64,000 nt of DNA. Origin: Planctomycetales bacterium. Lineage in GTDB: Bacteria; Planctomycetota; Planctomycetia; Planctomycetales; Planctomycetaceae. The notes beneath the pieces are model-generated. The model was not told where the DNA came from and made no database searches. It saw only the letters and a program-made list of their open reading frames with translations. The position numbers were made by a program, and so were the translations under genes. Position 1 is the stretch's first letter. The number at the start of each line of letters is the position of its first letter. The stretch covers positions 1 through 64,000 of the forward strand of contig JANQPT010000041.1 in the NCBI GenBank assembly GCA_028285345.1. Direction: 5' to 3'. Positions 51,398 to 61,040 of the stretch are shown here, piece by piece.

Positions 51398-51886
51398 ATG
51401 TTTTCAGGTACACAGATTGTTGACACTTTGACCCGGCTGAGGATCACACATGTTGTCTGGTTGCCTGACAGCACATTCGGCGAGTGGGAGACGGCCCTCA
51501 CCGAATCGCCGGAGCTTGAGTTGATCCGAGTTTGCCGCGAGGGAGAGGCGTGGTCGATTGCCGCGGGTCTCTATCTGGGCGGCGCGCGGCCGCTGGTCAT
51601 GATCCAATGCACGGGTCTGTTCGAATCGGGAGATGCGCTGCGTAACGCCATCTTCGATTACGGCCTGCCGCTGTTCGCGGTGATTGGATACCGCAGTTAT
51701 CTGAATCAGGACGCAATTCCCAACGATTCCGCGCGCGTGTTTACGGAGCCGATTCTTAAGGCGTGGGGTCTACCGTATCGCCTGATCGATTCGCCGGATC
51801 AGTTGTCCGAGTTGAGCGAGCATTACAAACAGTGCGCTCAGGATCGCAAACCGGGAGTCGCGCTGATCGCCGAGGGACGCATGTGA
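51398..51886 (+). CDS. Orphan thiamine-diphosphate PYR-domain protein (ComD alpha-like)
   Basis: ATG 51398 opens 162 residues resembling the PYR (N-terminal) domain of ThDP enzymes such as the alpha subunit of sulfopyruvate or phosphonopyruvate decarboxylase. The activating glutamate appears in CREGEAWSIAAGLYLGG, and IFDYGLPLFAVIGYRS is family-like. A matching PP domain, which would carry the GDG/NN motif, is not in this protein or next to it. It could combine with a subunit encoded elsewhere in the genome. Confidence 0.65.
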   Translation: MFSGTQIVDTLTRLRITHVVWLPDSTFGEWETALTESPELELIRVCREGEAWSIAAGLYLGGARPLVMIQCTGLFESGDALRNAIFDYGLPLFAVIGYRSYLNQDAIPNDSARVFTEPILKAWGLPYRLIDSPDQLSELSEHYKQCAQDRKPGVALIAEGRM

Positions 51887-52733
51887 GACCGGCGGCACGA
51901 ATCTCCGCACCCTAGTGGTTTATCTCCGCGTTTCGACCCTCCCAGCTTATCGAACCTGACCGGTCCCTCTTTAGGTTGGGCGTCCCCGATCGTTCGTCGG
52001 CAGCGCCGTCGTAGAGCGACAGTTTGTCATCGGATCGACAACAGATCTGCGGTCCTCTCAGCATCGCGCTTTCGAAGGCGACATACAACTCAATCCCATA
52101 AGCCCCGTCAAAATATCACGTTACAGCGAAAGTCATTTAATTGGCCAGGGCCTGGCATGGGATTGGCTTATTGTGACTTGCGAGCAGTGCGGAAGACGCC
52201 AGCGACAACTGAAAGCAACCACACACCACGAGGAGGGGATTTTGAATCGAAACTGCTCATTGCGATTCTTCATCATGACATGATATTCGGCGGGTTCGCT
52301 GCAATCCCCGTTTCTCGACCGTACGCTGGTCAACTAGCGAGCCCGCCGTTTTGAATAAATTGAAGAAGCCGCCGGAAACGAGTCCGGCGGCTTCTTCTGT
52401 TGCGCGCGACAAATAGTAAAGCCATCGCGGTAGACCGATACCGATGTGATCCAATCCGGCACTCACATTGAAGATGTCGATGAGGTAACCTGCTTGCAGT
52501 TCTCGATTTTGAGAAACAGATGGCTTGGTGTGTGGGGCGCTTGAATCACCCTATGAGTTGTGGCATAGTTCACGCTTTCCTGAAATCGCCGAAAGCGTTA
52601 TGCGCTGAGGCTTTCAGTAACCACAGGCAGTGGCCAAAGTGCCGTGTTCACGATTGGCTGTCAGGATCGACAGTGATCCCGTCGAACAGCGGCGGCGGGC
52701 GGCCGAAATCGGCCCCCCTTGGGGAGAGCGTTT
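51887..52733. other. Long gene-free region before nuoH
   Basis: About 850 nt with no convincing gene. A 65-codon plus-strand frame (52157-52354) ends eight bases before the perfect hairpin at 52362-52397, but its sequence does not look like protein. This could be a small non-coding RNA gene or simply intergenic DNA. The final 30 nt contain GGGGAGAG, the nuoH ribosome-binding site. Confidence 0.4.
52362..52397. repeat. Perfect 15-bp hairpin
   Basis: GAAGAAGCCGCCGGA and TCCGGCGGCTTCTTC close over AACGAG. There is no clear U-tract on either strand, so it is not a standard intrinsic terminator. It is the most stable-looking structure in the 850-nt gene-free region before nuoH. Confidence 0.7.
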
Positions 52734-53990
52734 GTGATTTTCGCGTTGTTTTCCTACGACAGCATATCCGACTTCGTCGACAGCATGATGGGAAGTTGGG
52801 CGGCTTGGGCGTGGGTCGTCGTGGCATTGATTCACGCGGTCATCATCATTCATTTTTTTGCGGTGGCGCCGCTGTTCTACATTTGGCTGGAACGCAAAGT
52901 TTCCGGACGAATTCAGGACCGGCTGGGGCCGACCCGGGTCGGTGGAAAGTTCGGCTGGCTGCAAACGTTGGCCGACGGGCTGAAACTCATCCAAAAAGAA
53001 GACCTCTGCCCGCAATCGGCAGACCAGTTGATGTTTCGCATTTCGCCCTACATCGTGTTTGTCGCGACGTTTGGGGCGTTCATTGTGCTCCCTTTTAGCA
53101 ACGGCTGGGTGGCGCAAAACCTTGAAATCGGCATCTTCTTCATGCTGGCGGTGATGTCGCTGGAAGTGATCGGCATCATCTTGGCCGGCTATTCCAGCGG
53201 ATCGAAATGGGCCCTGTTCGGCGGAATGCGCGAAGCCGCCCAAATGGTCAGCTACGAAATTCCGATGGCGATCTGTGCACTAGTCCCAATCGTGGCGGCG
53301 GGGTCTCTTAACTTCGTTGAAATCGGCCGCATGCAGTCCGGTTGGTTCTTCCCCAACTGGCTGATGTTCAACAATCCCTTCACATTCTTAGCGTTTTTCG
53401 TCTACTTCACAGTGGCCACCGCGAGCGTCAAACGGGCGCCGTTCGACCTAGCTGAAGCGGAAAGCGAGTTGGTGGCCGGCTTCCACACCGAGTACAGCGG
53501 AATTCGCTGGTCGTACTTTTTTATGGCGGAATACGCCGGCATGTTCGCCGTGAGCGGAATCGCCGTGTTTCTGTTCTTAGGTGGGTGGTACACGGGAATT
53601 GGCCCGCTCGATGCGTCGCTGGTTTCGCTACAGTCCGTCGGCCCTTACGGAATCCTAAGCTACATTGTGAATCTGATCTTTATGGTGGTCTTCATCACGA
53701 AAGGCTGCCTGCTGGTCTTCTTGCAGATTTGGATTCGCTGGACGTTTCCTCGACTGAGAATCGACCAAGTGATGATGACCTGCTTGAAGTACCTGCTGCC
53801 GATGAGTTGCGCACTATTTCTGGGCGCGGTGCTCTGGCCGCTGCTTTATTACTCCGTTTCGTCGGGCGAGTCGCCGCGGACGAAATGGTTTGGCGAGCCG
53901 CTGTACGACAAGGTCATTGCCGCTGAACCCGCCTCCGCGGAGCAGGCGGCACGTCAATCCGCACCCCAGTTGGCGAAGGGAGAGCGGTGA
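52734..53990 (+). CDS. nuoH: NADH-quinone oxidoreductase subunit H
   Basis: GTG 52734 with GGGGAG seven bases upstream gives 418 residues of a multi-helix membrane protein. It matches NuoH, the quinone-site subunit of complex I: VAPLFYIWLERKVSGRIQDR, a GLKLIQKEDLCPQSADQLMF block, GMREAAQMVSYEIPM and AEAESELVAGFHTEYSGIRW. The C-terminal 40 residues extend beyond the usual length. Its stop overlaps the nuoJ start by one base. Canonical operons have nuoI next, which is missing here. Confidence 0.95.
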   Translation: MIFALFSYDSISDFVDSMMGSWAAWAWVVVALIHAVIIIHFFAVAPLFYIWLERKVSGRIQDRLGPTRVGGKFGWLQTLADGLKLIQKEDLCPQSADQLMFRISPYIVFVATFGAFIVLPFSNGWVAQNLEIGIFFMLAVMSLEVIGIILAGYSSGSKWALFGGMREAAQMVSYEIPMAICALVPIVAAGSLNFVEIGRMQSGWFFPNWLMFNNPFTFLAFFVYFTVATASVKRAPFDLAEAESELVAGFHTEYSGIRWSYFFMAEYAGMFAVSGIAVFLFLGGWYTGIGPLDASLVSLQSVGPYGILSYIVNLIFMVVFITKGCLLVFLQIWIRWTFPRLRIDQVMMTCLKYLLPMSCALFLGAVLWPLLYYSVSSGESPRTKWFGEPLYDKVIAAEPASAEQAARQSAPQLAKGER

Positions 53991-54778
53991 TGGCGACGAA
54001 TTTCTTCTTTTGGCTGCTGTTGGTCGTGGCGATTGCCGGGTTGGCGGGCCTGCTATTGGTTCGTGACGCCAGTCGCCGGACACCTTGGTTGGCGGCGTTT
54101 TTGGTGTCATTTGGCGTCCTTGCCGTTTGGCAATCCGCTGTGATGTTCAAGGACACAACCGCAAGCCAAGTCTTGTTTTCGCTGTTTGGAGCTGCCGTCT
54201 GCTTCGGCGCGTTGGGCGTCGTGCTCAGTCAGAACGTCGTCCGGATGGCGTTTTGGCTGATTGTCTCTCTGGGTTCGACGTCCGGTTTGTTCTTTTTGCT
54301 CAATGCCGATTTCGTCGGCGCCGTGCAGTTGTTGGTGTACGTCGGCGGAACGTTAGTGTTGTTGATCTTCGGCGTGATGCTGACTGCCAGCGGGCCTTAC
54401 GTGACCATGAAGACATCTCCGACCGAATGGGTCGCGGCCGCGGTGGTCAGTTCGCTGTTATTGGGGCTGATTCTGGTTTCGGCATTCGGTGTCGATTGGC
54501 AGGCAGTGGACTATGCGGAGGCCGGCAACACGACAACTCAGGATGCATCGGCCGGTTCTTCCGTTCAGGAAGGGACAACTTTGCGTCCGCTCGGGTGGGC
54601 GCTGTTGGGGCTGCGTCCGGACAAGGATTTACAGAAGCCGGGCGAACCGTCCGGTGTCGGCTATCTGCTTCCGTTTGAAATTGTGTCCGTGCACTTGTTG
54701 GTCGTGCTGATTGGGGCCGCCTATCTGGCCCGGGCCAAACGTCGCGTGGACCAAACACCGGGAACGACCGCTCTGTAG
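53990..54778 (+). CDS. nuoJ: NADH-quinone oxidoreductase subunit J
   Basis: ATG 53990 overlaps the nuoH stop by one base (TGATG). The 262-residue protein matches NuoJ, with a VLSQNVVRMAFWLIVSLGS block and the conserved NADFVGAVQLLVYVGGTLVL helix. It is longer than the usual 165-200 residues because of a polar insertion (about 180-205) before the last helix. NuoJ anchors part of the membrane arm of complex I. Confidence 0.92.
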   Translation: MATNFFFWLLLVVAIAGLAGLLLVRDASRRTPWLAAFLVSFGVLAVWQSAVMFKDTTASQVLFSLFGAAVCFGALGVVLSQNVVRMAFWLIVSLGSTSGLFFLLNADFVGAVQLLVYVGGTLVLLIFGVMLTASGPYVTMKTSPTEWVAAAVVSSLLLGLILVSAFGVDWQAVDYAEAGNTTTQDASAGSSVQEGTTLRPLGWALLGLRPDKDLQKPGEPSGVGYLLPFEIVSVHLLVVLIGAAYLARAKRRVDQTPGTTAL

Positions 54779-54831
54779 ACCTGCGGAACCAATCAGCGGT
54801 TGCTTGTAGCGAGAGTCAATGGAAACTTGGC

Positions 54832-55137
54832 ATGCCTGAATTGAATTTTTGTATCTTGATCGGCGCCGTGCTGTTTGTGTCGGGGGTGGTCTGCATGGCC
54901 ACCAAACGCAACGCGATCGGCGTGCTGATGGGGGTGGAGTTAGTGCTGAACGCCGCGAACTTGAACTTCGTGGCATTTGCACGCTATACGGCCCTGGGGC
55001 TGGATGGGCAGATTCTTTCACTGTTTGTGATCGTCCTCGCGGCCGCCGAAGCAGCGGTGGCATTGGCGATTGCGTTGAACTTTTATAACAACCACTTGAC
55101 GATCGACGTCGACCGCGCAGACGACTTGCACGGTTAA
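54832..55137 (+). CDS. nuoK: NADH-quinone oxidoreductase subunit K
   Basis: The 101-residue protein has three membrane helices and the NuoK signature GVLMGVELVLNAANLNFVAF, including the conserved buried Glu. The second glutamate sits in AAAEAAVALAIA. NuoK is part of the proton channel of complex I. Length is typical. Spacing to nuoJ is 53 nt. Confidence 0.95.
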   Translation: MPELNFCILIGAVLFVSGVVCMATKRNAIGVLMGVELVLNAANLNFVAFARYTALGLDGQILSLFVIVLAAAEAAVALAIALNFYNNHLTIDVDRADDLHG

Positions 55138-55225
55138 ACGGACTTTGTTGTGAGCGCATGCCGTGCGTCGGCCGCTGAAACCGTCGCCTGGGCGTTCTCA
55201 ACTGTGACAGTCAACCGAGAACAGC

Positions 55226-57682
55226 ATGGAACCTGATCAACTCAAGAATTGGCTCAGTTTGCTGCTGACAATCGCCTGGCTCTTGCCGCTGGGTGGGTTT
55301 GCGCTAGAAATCTTTGCCGGCTTTTGGAGCACGCGGCTGAAGAAGACCGCCGCCTATATCGCGGTGGGATGCATCGGAGCCGGCTTCGTCTGCAGTTTGA
55401 CCGCTCTGTGTTCTTGGGGCATGCATACCGGTTACTGGGCCGAGCACGACTACCTCACCAAGTTCTTCCAAGAGACGCCGCTCGGAGGCGATCACGCACC
55501 TGCCGACGGTCACGCCGCCGACGGCCATCATGGTTCGGAGCATGACGCGCATCACGACGAACACTCCGCACACGGCGCAGAGCATGGTGCACACGGTCAC
55601 GAGCACGACGAGTCGAAATACCCGACCGTGTTTGCCGGACGCTACTACCAGTTGGCGGAATTCGGCAGCCTGCAATTGGAGATCGGCTACTACATCGACA
55701 GCCTGACGCTGGTGATGTTTACGATGGTCACGTTGATTGCGACCTGCATTCACGTATTCGCGATCGGATATATGAGCGACGAGCTCACCGAAGATTACGT
55801 CGACCACTTTGTCCATGTCGGCGAGGGACACCTGCACCGCCCCGGCCGTTTCTACCGTTTCTTCGCGTTCTTATCCCTGTTTAGCTTTTCGATGCTGGGA
55901 CTGGTGATCGCCGGAAACGTGTTTATGGTGTTCATTTTCTGGGAACTGGTCGGCATTTGCAGCTATCTGCTGATCGGCTTCTACACCGAGCGCAAATCAG
56001 CGTCGACTGCGGCCAATAAGGCGTTCATCGTCAACCGAGTCGGCGACTTCGGATTTCTGATCGGCCTGATGATCCTCTGGACATCGTTTGGGACGTTCGC
56101 ATTCTCAGAACCCTCCGCAGAAAAGGCGGCCGAAAACCCCGGGCTGTTCCAAATGCTCCGGGATGACCACGGTCAGATGACGGTCGAAATTGCCGATGAC
56201 GGCAGTCATCAGGTGGTGCTGACCGGTCCCGAGGGGACGCACAAGACGATCCCCTACTATCTGCTCGTGGCGGCCGGAATTGGGATATTCTGCGGGTGTG
56301 TCGGTAAGAGCGCCCAGTTTCCCCTGCAGACTTGGTTACCGGATGCGATGGAAGGCCCGACACCGGTCTCCGCATTAGTCCACTCGGCAACGATGGTCGC
56401 CGCGGGGGTTTACCTTGTGGGCCGCTTCTATCCAATGTTTACGCCCGAGGTCCTGGTCACGATCGCGTACATTGGCGCCATCACGCTGTTTATGGCGGCC
56501 ACAATCGCCGTCGTCGCAACCGACATCAAGCGCGTTCTGGCTTACTCTACGATCAGCCAACTGGGATATATGATGCTCAGTCTAGGCGTAGGCGGCTGGG
56601 TTGCGGGGCTGTTGCACTTGATCACGCACGCGTTCTTTAAGTCGCTGATGTTTCTCTGTTCGGGAAGCGTGATTCACGGCTGCCACCACGAGCAGGAAAT
56701 GCCGAAAATGGGCGGCCTCCGCAAAAAGATGCCGATTACGGCCTACACGATGCTGATCGGCGTGATTGCCATCACTGGATTGGCGATTCCGGGGACGTAT
56801 TTCGGCTTCCAATTTGCGATGTCGGGATATCACTCCAAGGATGCGATCGTCGCGACATCGCTCGCCTATTGGGGACTGAACGACCAGCACGTGCTGCTGT
56901 TCATACTCCCGCTGGCCGGTGCGGGGATCACCGCGTTTTATATGTTCCGCTTGTGGTTCTATACGTTCGCGGGCGAGCCGCGCGATCAGCATATCCACGA
57001 TCATGCCCACGAGTCGCCCGCGGTGATGTGGGTGCCGCTGGTGATTCTGTCGTTTTTCGCGATCTTCTGTGCCTACGACGGCGAGCAGGGACCGTTGTGG
57101 GGCCTGTTGGTCCACAGTGAGCCGGCGGGCATGGACCACGGGTTTGATCCCGCCGCACCGGGGCAAATCGCCGTTCCGGGGCACCATCACGTGCACGAAA
57201 AAATGAGCGGCGATGCCACCGTCCACGACGTCGCTGGCCGTTACGCACTGGCAGTGGCCATTGCGGGAGCGATTTTGGCGTATCTGTTTTACGGAGCACG
57301 GCTGCTCAACCCAGCCGACGTGCGCCGTCAAGTGGCCGGGCTGCACGAATTCCTGGTGGAAAAGTGGCGGTTCGACGAGCTCTATGACGCAATGTTCGTC
57401 AAGCCGGTCCATGTGATCTCCGGCTGGATCGCCGCACTTGACCGCGTGGTGATCGACGGCTTCCTGCACGGGACCTCCAAGGCAGCGGTGGATGTCTCGA
57501 CTTGGGACCGCCGCTTCGACGAGCAAGTGATTGACGGACTGGTGAATTGGGTCGGCGATCGCACCTTTCGCGTCGGACGATCGCTGAGGTTCGTTCAGAC
57601 CGGACGGCTGCGGCAATATGTGATGTTCATCGCCGGCGGACTGTTTGGCGTGTTAATGCTGGTCTACATCCTCACGTTGTAA
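55226..57682 (+). CDS. nuoL: NADH-quinone oxidoreductase subunit L with His-rich insertion
   Basis: The 818-residue antiporter-like subunit of complex I has about 16 membrane helices, with the conserved WELVGICSYLLIGFY and SATMVAAGVYLVGR segments and the TIAVVATDIKRVLAYSTISQ block bearing the key Lys. It is longer than E. coli NuoL (613) because of a His-rich loop at 89-128 (HHGSEHDAHHDEHSAHG, 13 His) and a second His-rich stretch around residue 588 (HIHDHAHE). The C-terminal lateral helix is present. These loops face the outside and might bind metal. Confidence 0.93.
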   Translation: MEPDQLKNWLSLLLTIAWLLPLGGFALEIFAGFWSTRLKKTAAYIAVGCIGAGFVCSLTALCSWGMHTGYWAEHDYLTKFFQETPLGGDHAPADGHAADGHHGSEHDAHHDEHSAHGAEHGAHGHEHDESKYPTVFAGRYYQLAEFGSLQLEIGYYIDSLTLVMFTMVTLIATCIHVFAIGYMSDELTEDYVDHFVHVGEGHLHRPGRFYRFFAFLSLFSFSMLGLVIAGNVFMVFIFWELVGICSYLLIGFYTERKSASTAANKAFIVNRVGDFGFLIGLMILWTSFGTFAFSEPSAEKAAENPGLFQMLRDDHGQMTVEIADDGSHQVVLTGPEGTHKTIPYYLLVAAGIGIFCGCVGKSAQFPLQTWLPDAMEGPTPVSALVHSATMVAAGVYLVGRFYPMFTPEVLVTIAYIGAITLFMAATIAVVATDIKRVLAYSTISQLGYMMLSLGVGGWVAGLLHLITHAFFKSLMFLCSGSVIHGCHHEQEMPKMGGLRKKMPITAYTMLIGVIAITGLAIPGTYFGFQFAMSGYHSKDAIVATSLAYWGLNDQHVLLFILPLAGAGITAFYMFRLWFYTFAGEPRDQHIHDHAHESPAVMWVPLVILSFFAIFCAYDGEQGPLWGLLVHSEPAGMDHGFDPAAPGQIAVPGHHHVHEKMSGDATVHDVAGRYALAVAIAGAILAYLFYGARLLNPADVRRQVAGLHEFLVEKWRFDELYDAMFVKPVHVISGWIAALDRVVIDGFLHGTSKAAVDVSTWDRRFDEQVIDGLVNWVGDRTFRVGRSLRFVQTGRLRQYVMFIAGGLFGVLMLVYILTL

Positions 57683-57753
57683 TCGCAGTTCCGCTGGTTA
57701 ACTAAAATTCGAAGTGTGACACCATCCCTTGAACAATCGAGTTCATTGAAACA

Positions 57754-59343
57754 ATGAATGACCCTATTATTCTGCTCTCCGCAATCATCTTCGCTCCGGC
57801 AGTTGGCGCTTTGATTCTGTCCGTCTTTAACAAGGAAGCCGAAGAAGGCATGCGGGTCTTCGCGCTGATCACGACAGTGGTCACGTTCGTGTTGACGCTG
57901 ATGTTGTGGAATATCTTTGACTACCAAGATCCCCAGATGCAGTTGCAAGTCAGCGTGCCCTGGATCAAGGCTTGGAATATCAATTACCAACTGGGCGTCG
58001 ACGGGATCAGTCTGCCGTTGGTGCTGCTCACCAGCTTAATCAGTCTGCTGGCGATGGTTGCCTCCTGGAGCATCACGAAGCAGGTCAAGGGCTACTTGAT
58101 TCTATTTCTGCTGTTGGAAACGGGGATGCTGGGCGTGTTTCTGGCATTGGACTTTTTCCTGTTTTACGTTTTCTGGGAAGTGATGCTGCTGCCGATGTAT
58201 TTTTTGATCGGCATTTGGGGCGGACCGCGGAAGGAATACGCGGCAATTAAGTTCTTCCTGTATACGCTCTTCGGCGGCGTGCTGATGTTCATCGCCCTGC
58301 TGATGTTCTACTTCGGCAGCGCCGGCGGTGAAGTGGGCTCAACGTTTGACATCCTGCGGTTGCAGAAAATCGGACAGGGGCTGATTCCGGGCGTGGAGTT
58401 CGACGGCATGACGCAAATGATTGCCTTCTGGCTGCTGTTCGTCGGGTTCGCCATCAAAGTCCCCACCATTCCTTTCCACACCTGGTTACCCGATGCCCAC
58501 GTCGAAGCTCCCACACCCATCAGTATGATCCTGGCCGGCGTGCTTCTGAAGATGGGTGGATACGGCATCCTGCGAATCGCATTTCCCATTTGTCCGCAGG
58601 GGGCACAAGCCGCGGCCTATGTGCTGGTGTTGATCGGCGCAGCCAGCATCATCTACGGCGCTTTTGCCGCGATGGCACAGACAGACTTCAAGCGGCTGGT
58701 CGCATATAGTTCCGTCAGCCACATGGGCTACGTAATCCTGGGGATCGCTGTCTGGAAGGTCTCTGACGGTTCGACGGTCGGGTCGGATTACTGGAATATG
58801 GGGATGAACGGCGCCATGTTTCAAATGATCGGCCACGGGATTTCCTCGGCCGGCATGTTCTTTATGGTGGGCGTGATCTACGACCGCGTGCATCATCGCG
58901 ACCTCAACAAGTTCGGCGGTTTGATGGGCCTGATGCCGCTTTACAGCGGCTTGGCGGTCGGCATCTTCTTCGCCGGCTTGGGACTGCCCGGCCTGTGCGG
59001 GTTCTGGGGCGAGGCGTTTACCGTGCTCAGCGCGTGGAACTATAGCCCAATTCTGGCGATTATTGCCGCGGCGGGTGTGATTTTGACCGCCGGTTATATT
59101 CTGTGGACCATCCAACGGGTTTACCTCGGACCGGAATACAAGGGTCCACACCCCGAAGCGATTACGCCGATCAACATGCGAGAGTTTTCCGTCGCATTAA
59201 CTCTATTGATCTTTGCGATTGCATTCGGAATTTACCCCGAGTCGGTGTTCGGCATGATGCGGGAGTCAACGACGCTATTGGTGACCAATCTGTCAAACAC
59301 TGTGAATTCCGGGCTGGAATTCGCAGGAAATATCATCCAATAA
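57754..59343 (+). CDS. nuoM: NADH-quinone oxidoreductase subunit M
   Basis: The 529-residue protein has about 14 membrane helices with the NuoM hallmarks FWEVMLLPMYFLIGIWGG (channel Glu), VPTIPFHTWLPDAHVEAP and TDFKRLVAYSSVSHMGYV. It is one of the three proton-pumping subunits. It follows nuoL by 71 nt and precedes nuoN by 56 nt. Confidence 0.95.
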   Translation: MNDPIILLSAIIFAPAVGALILSVFNKEAEEGMRVFALITTVVTFVLTLMLWNIFDYQDPQMQLQVSVPWIKAWNINYQLGVDGISLPLVLLTSLISLLAMVASWSITKQVKGYLILFLLLETGMLGVFLALDFFLFYVFWEVMLLPMYFLIGIWGGPRKEYAAIKFFLYTLFGGVLMFIALLMFYFGSAGGEVGSTFDILRLQKIGQGLIPGVEFDGMTQMIAFWLLFVGFAIKVPTIPFHTWLPDAHVEAPTPISMILAGVLLKMGGYGILRIAFPICPQGAQAAAYVLVLIGAASIIYGAFAAMAQTDFKRLVAYSSVSHMGYVILGIAVWKVSDGSTVGSDYWNMGMNGAMFQMIGHGISSAGMFFMVGVIYDRVHHRDLNKFGGLMGLMPLYSGLAVGIFFAGLGLPGLCGFWGEAFTVLSAWNYSPILAIIAAAGVILTAGYILWTIQRVYLGPEYKGPHPEAITPINMREFSVALTLLIFAIAFGIYPESVFGMMRESTTLLVTNLSNTVNSGLEFAGNIIQ

Positions 59344-59399
59344 ACGCCGCGTTGGCTGAAACTCTCATTCATTTGTGATTGTGTGAACCTGACGATCGA

Positions 59400-61025
59400 A
59401 TGAACATCGAGACCTTATTTAACTACCTAAAGTCAGATCTCAGCACGTCGCTGCCGGCATTCTCTCCGGAGTTGACGATCTGCGCGACGATCCTGGCGCT
59501 GCTGTTCGCACGGCTGTTCAATGTAGACCGCAGAGGGAGCCTGATCAGCCCTGCCGGTATCACATTGACTGGCATTGGTGTCGCCTTCGTGTTGTCGGTT
59601 GTCCAATTAGGCAAGTTCACCGATAGCGGATCGGACCAGGGCTCCGGAATGTTCACCGGCTTGCTGTTGTTCGATGGGTTCACCGCATTCTTTAGAGTGT
59701 TTCTGCTGGTTTCGATCATCCTGATCGTCTGGCTGACGCAACTTAGCGGGATCCCCGACCGTGAAGACGGTCCCGACTTCTTCATTTTGCTGCTCGGTTC
59801 GACGCTGGGAATGATGCTGATGGCGTCGGCCAATCACATGTTGATGCTGTTTTTGGCCATCGAAATGACGAGCGTTCCCAGTTATGTGATGGTCGGTTTT
59901 CTGAAAGGCCGCAAGACGGCCAGCGAAGCCGCATTGAAGTACGTTGTCTACGGCGGCGGTGCTGCGGGAGTCATGCTCTACGGCATTAGCCTGCTCGCGG
60001 GCTTGCTGGGCACAGCGCATCTGCCTGAGATGGCGGCTCAACTGGCGAAGATCGCCAATGATCCCGCCCTGATGTCCGGACCGACGCTCACCACGCTGGC
60101 GATTGCCGTCGTGATGATTCTTGTCGGCATCGCATTTAAGCTGTCGCTGTTCCCGTTTCATTTTTGGTGCCCCGACGCATTTGAAGGCGCGTCGGCGGAA
60201 GTGGCCGGGTTTCTCTCAGTCGCCTCCAAAGCAGGGGCGTTTGCGCTATTGGTGAGGTTTTGTCTGGCGATGGTCGGCGAGTTCACTGAGATACATGCGA
60301 CGCCTGCGGCCATGAAGCAATTTAATCTGCAGATTGGAGTCGTGCTGGGATTTGTCGCGGCGATCACGGCAACCTTTGGCAATTTGGCGGCGTACAGCCA
60401 AACGAATATGAAGCGGCTGTTGGCGTATTCCACGATCGCGCACGCCGGCTATATGCTAATGGCGGTGTCGGCGATGATGATCTTCTTGAGCTTAGGTGAC
60501 TCCAACGGTGCCAAGCGAGCGATCGAAGGGTTGCTGTACTATCTGATGGTCTATCTGGTGATGAATCTGGGAGCGTTTGGAATTGTCGCCCTGATTCGCA
60601 ACGAGATCTTCAGCGAACAGATCGCGGACTACGCCCAATTGGCCAAGTCCTCTCCAATGTTGGCGGTGGGCATGTTGATTTGCTTGTTCAGCTTGGTGGG
60701 GATTCCTCCCACGGGCGGGTTCGTGGGCAAGTTTATGATCTTTGCCGCGATGTTCGACGCCGCCGAGTATCAGCCGATCATGTATGCCGTGTTTGTGGTG
60801 GGTGTGTTGAACACGGTATTCAGCCTATTTTATTATCTGAACGTTCTTCGCGTGATGTGGATCGTTCCAGCCGATGAATCGGCCCGCACTGCCGAAGTCC
60901 CCTTGGCCTCCCGGTCAGGTGCATTTGTCGCCGTCTTGTCGATTGCGGTGATCGTCACCGGCACAATATTTGTTGCGCCTGTACAGCAAATCGCAGAACA
61001 AGTCACAAGACTCGTATCTTCCTAA
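59400..61025 (+). CDS. nuoN: NADH-quinone oxidoreductase subunit N
   Basis: ATG 59400 gives 541 residues of the third antiporter-like subunit of complex I. LFLAIEMTSVPSYVMVGFLK carries the channel Glu, and FKLSLFPFHFWCPDAFEGAS and TNMKRLLAYSTIAHAGYMLM match NuoN. It completes the H-J-K-L-M-N block. Start is chosen to give the typical N-terminal helix after a short leader. Confidence 0.95.
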   Translation: MNIETLFNYLKSDLSTSLPAFSPELTICATILALLFARLFNVDRRGSLISPAGITLTGIGVAFVLSVVQLGKFTDSGSDQGSGMFTGLLLFDGFTAFFRVFLLVSIILIVWLTQLSGIPDREDGPDFFILLLGSTLGMMLMASANHMLMLFLAIEMTSVPSYVMVGFLKGRKTASEAALKYVVYGGGAAGVMLYGISLLAGLLGTAHLPEMAAQLAKIANDPALMSGPTLTTLAIAVVMILVGIAFKLSLFPFHFWCPDAFEGASAEVAGFLSVASKAGAFALLVRFCLAMVGEFTEIHATPAAMKQFNLQIGVVLGFVAAITATFGNLAAYSQTNMKRLLAYSTIAHAGYMLMAVSAMMIFLSLGDSNGAKRAIEGLLYYLMVYLVMNLGAFGIVALIRNEIFSEQIADYAQLAKSSPMLAVGMLICLFSLVGIPPTGGFVGKFMIFAAMFDAAEYQPIMYAVFVVGVLNTVFSLFYYLNVLRVMWIVPADESARTAEVPLASRSGAFVAVLSIAVIVTGTIFVAPVQQIAEQVTRLVSS

Positions 61026-61040
61026 CTATCAACGGGCGCG

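Noticed and set aside
52157-52354. 65-codon frame before the hairpin at 52362 as a protein gene
   Set aside because: Amino-acid composition and lack of a binding site do not support translation.
56582-57616. 344-codon minus-strand frame opposite nuoL
   Set aside because: Antisense shadow of a clear nuoL gene, rich in His, Arg and Gln with no domain.
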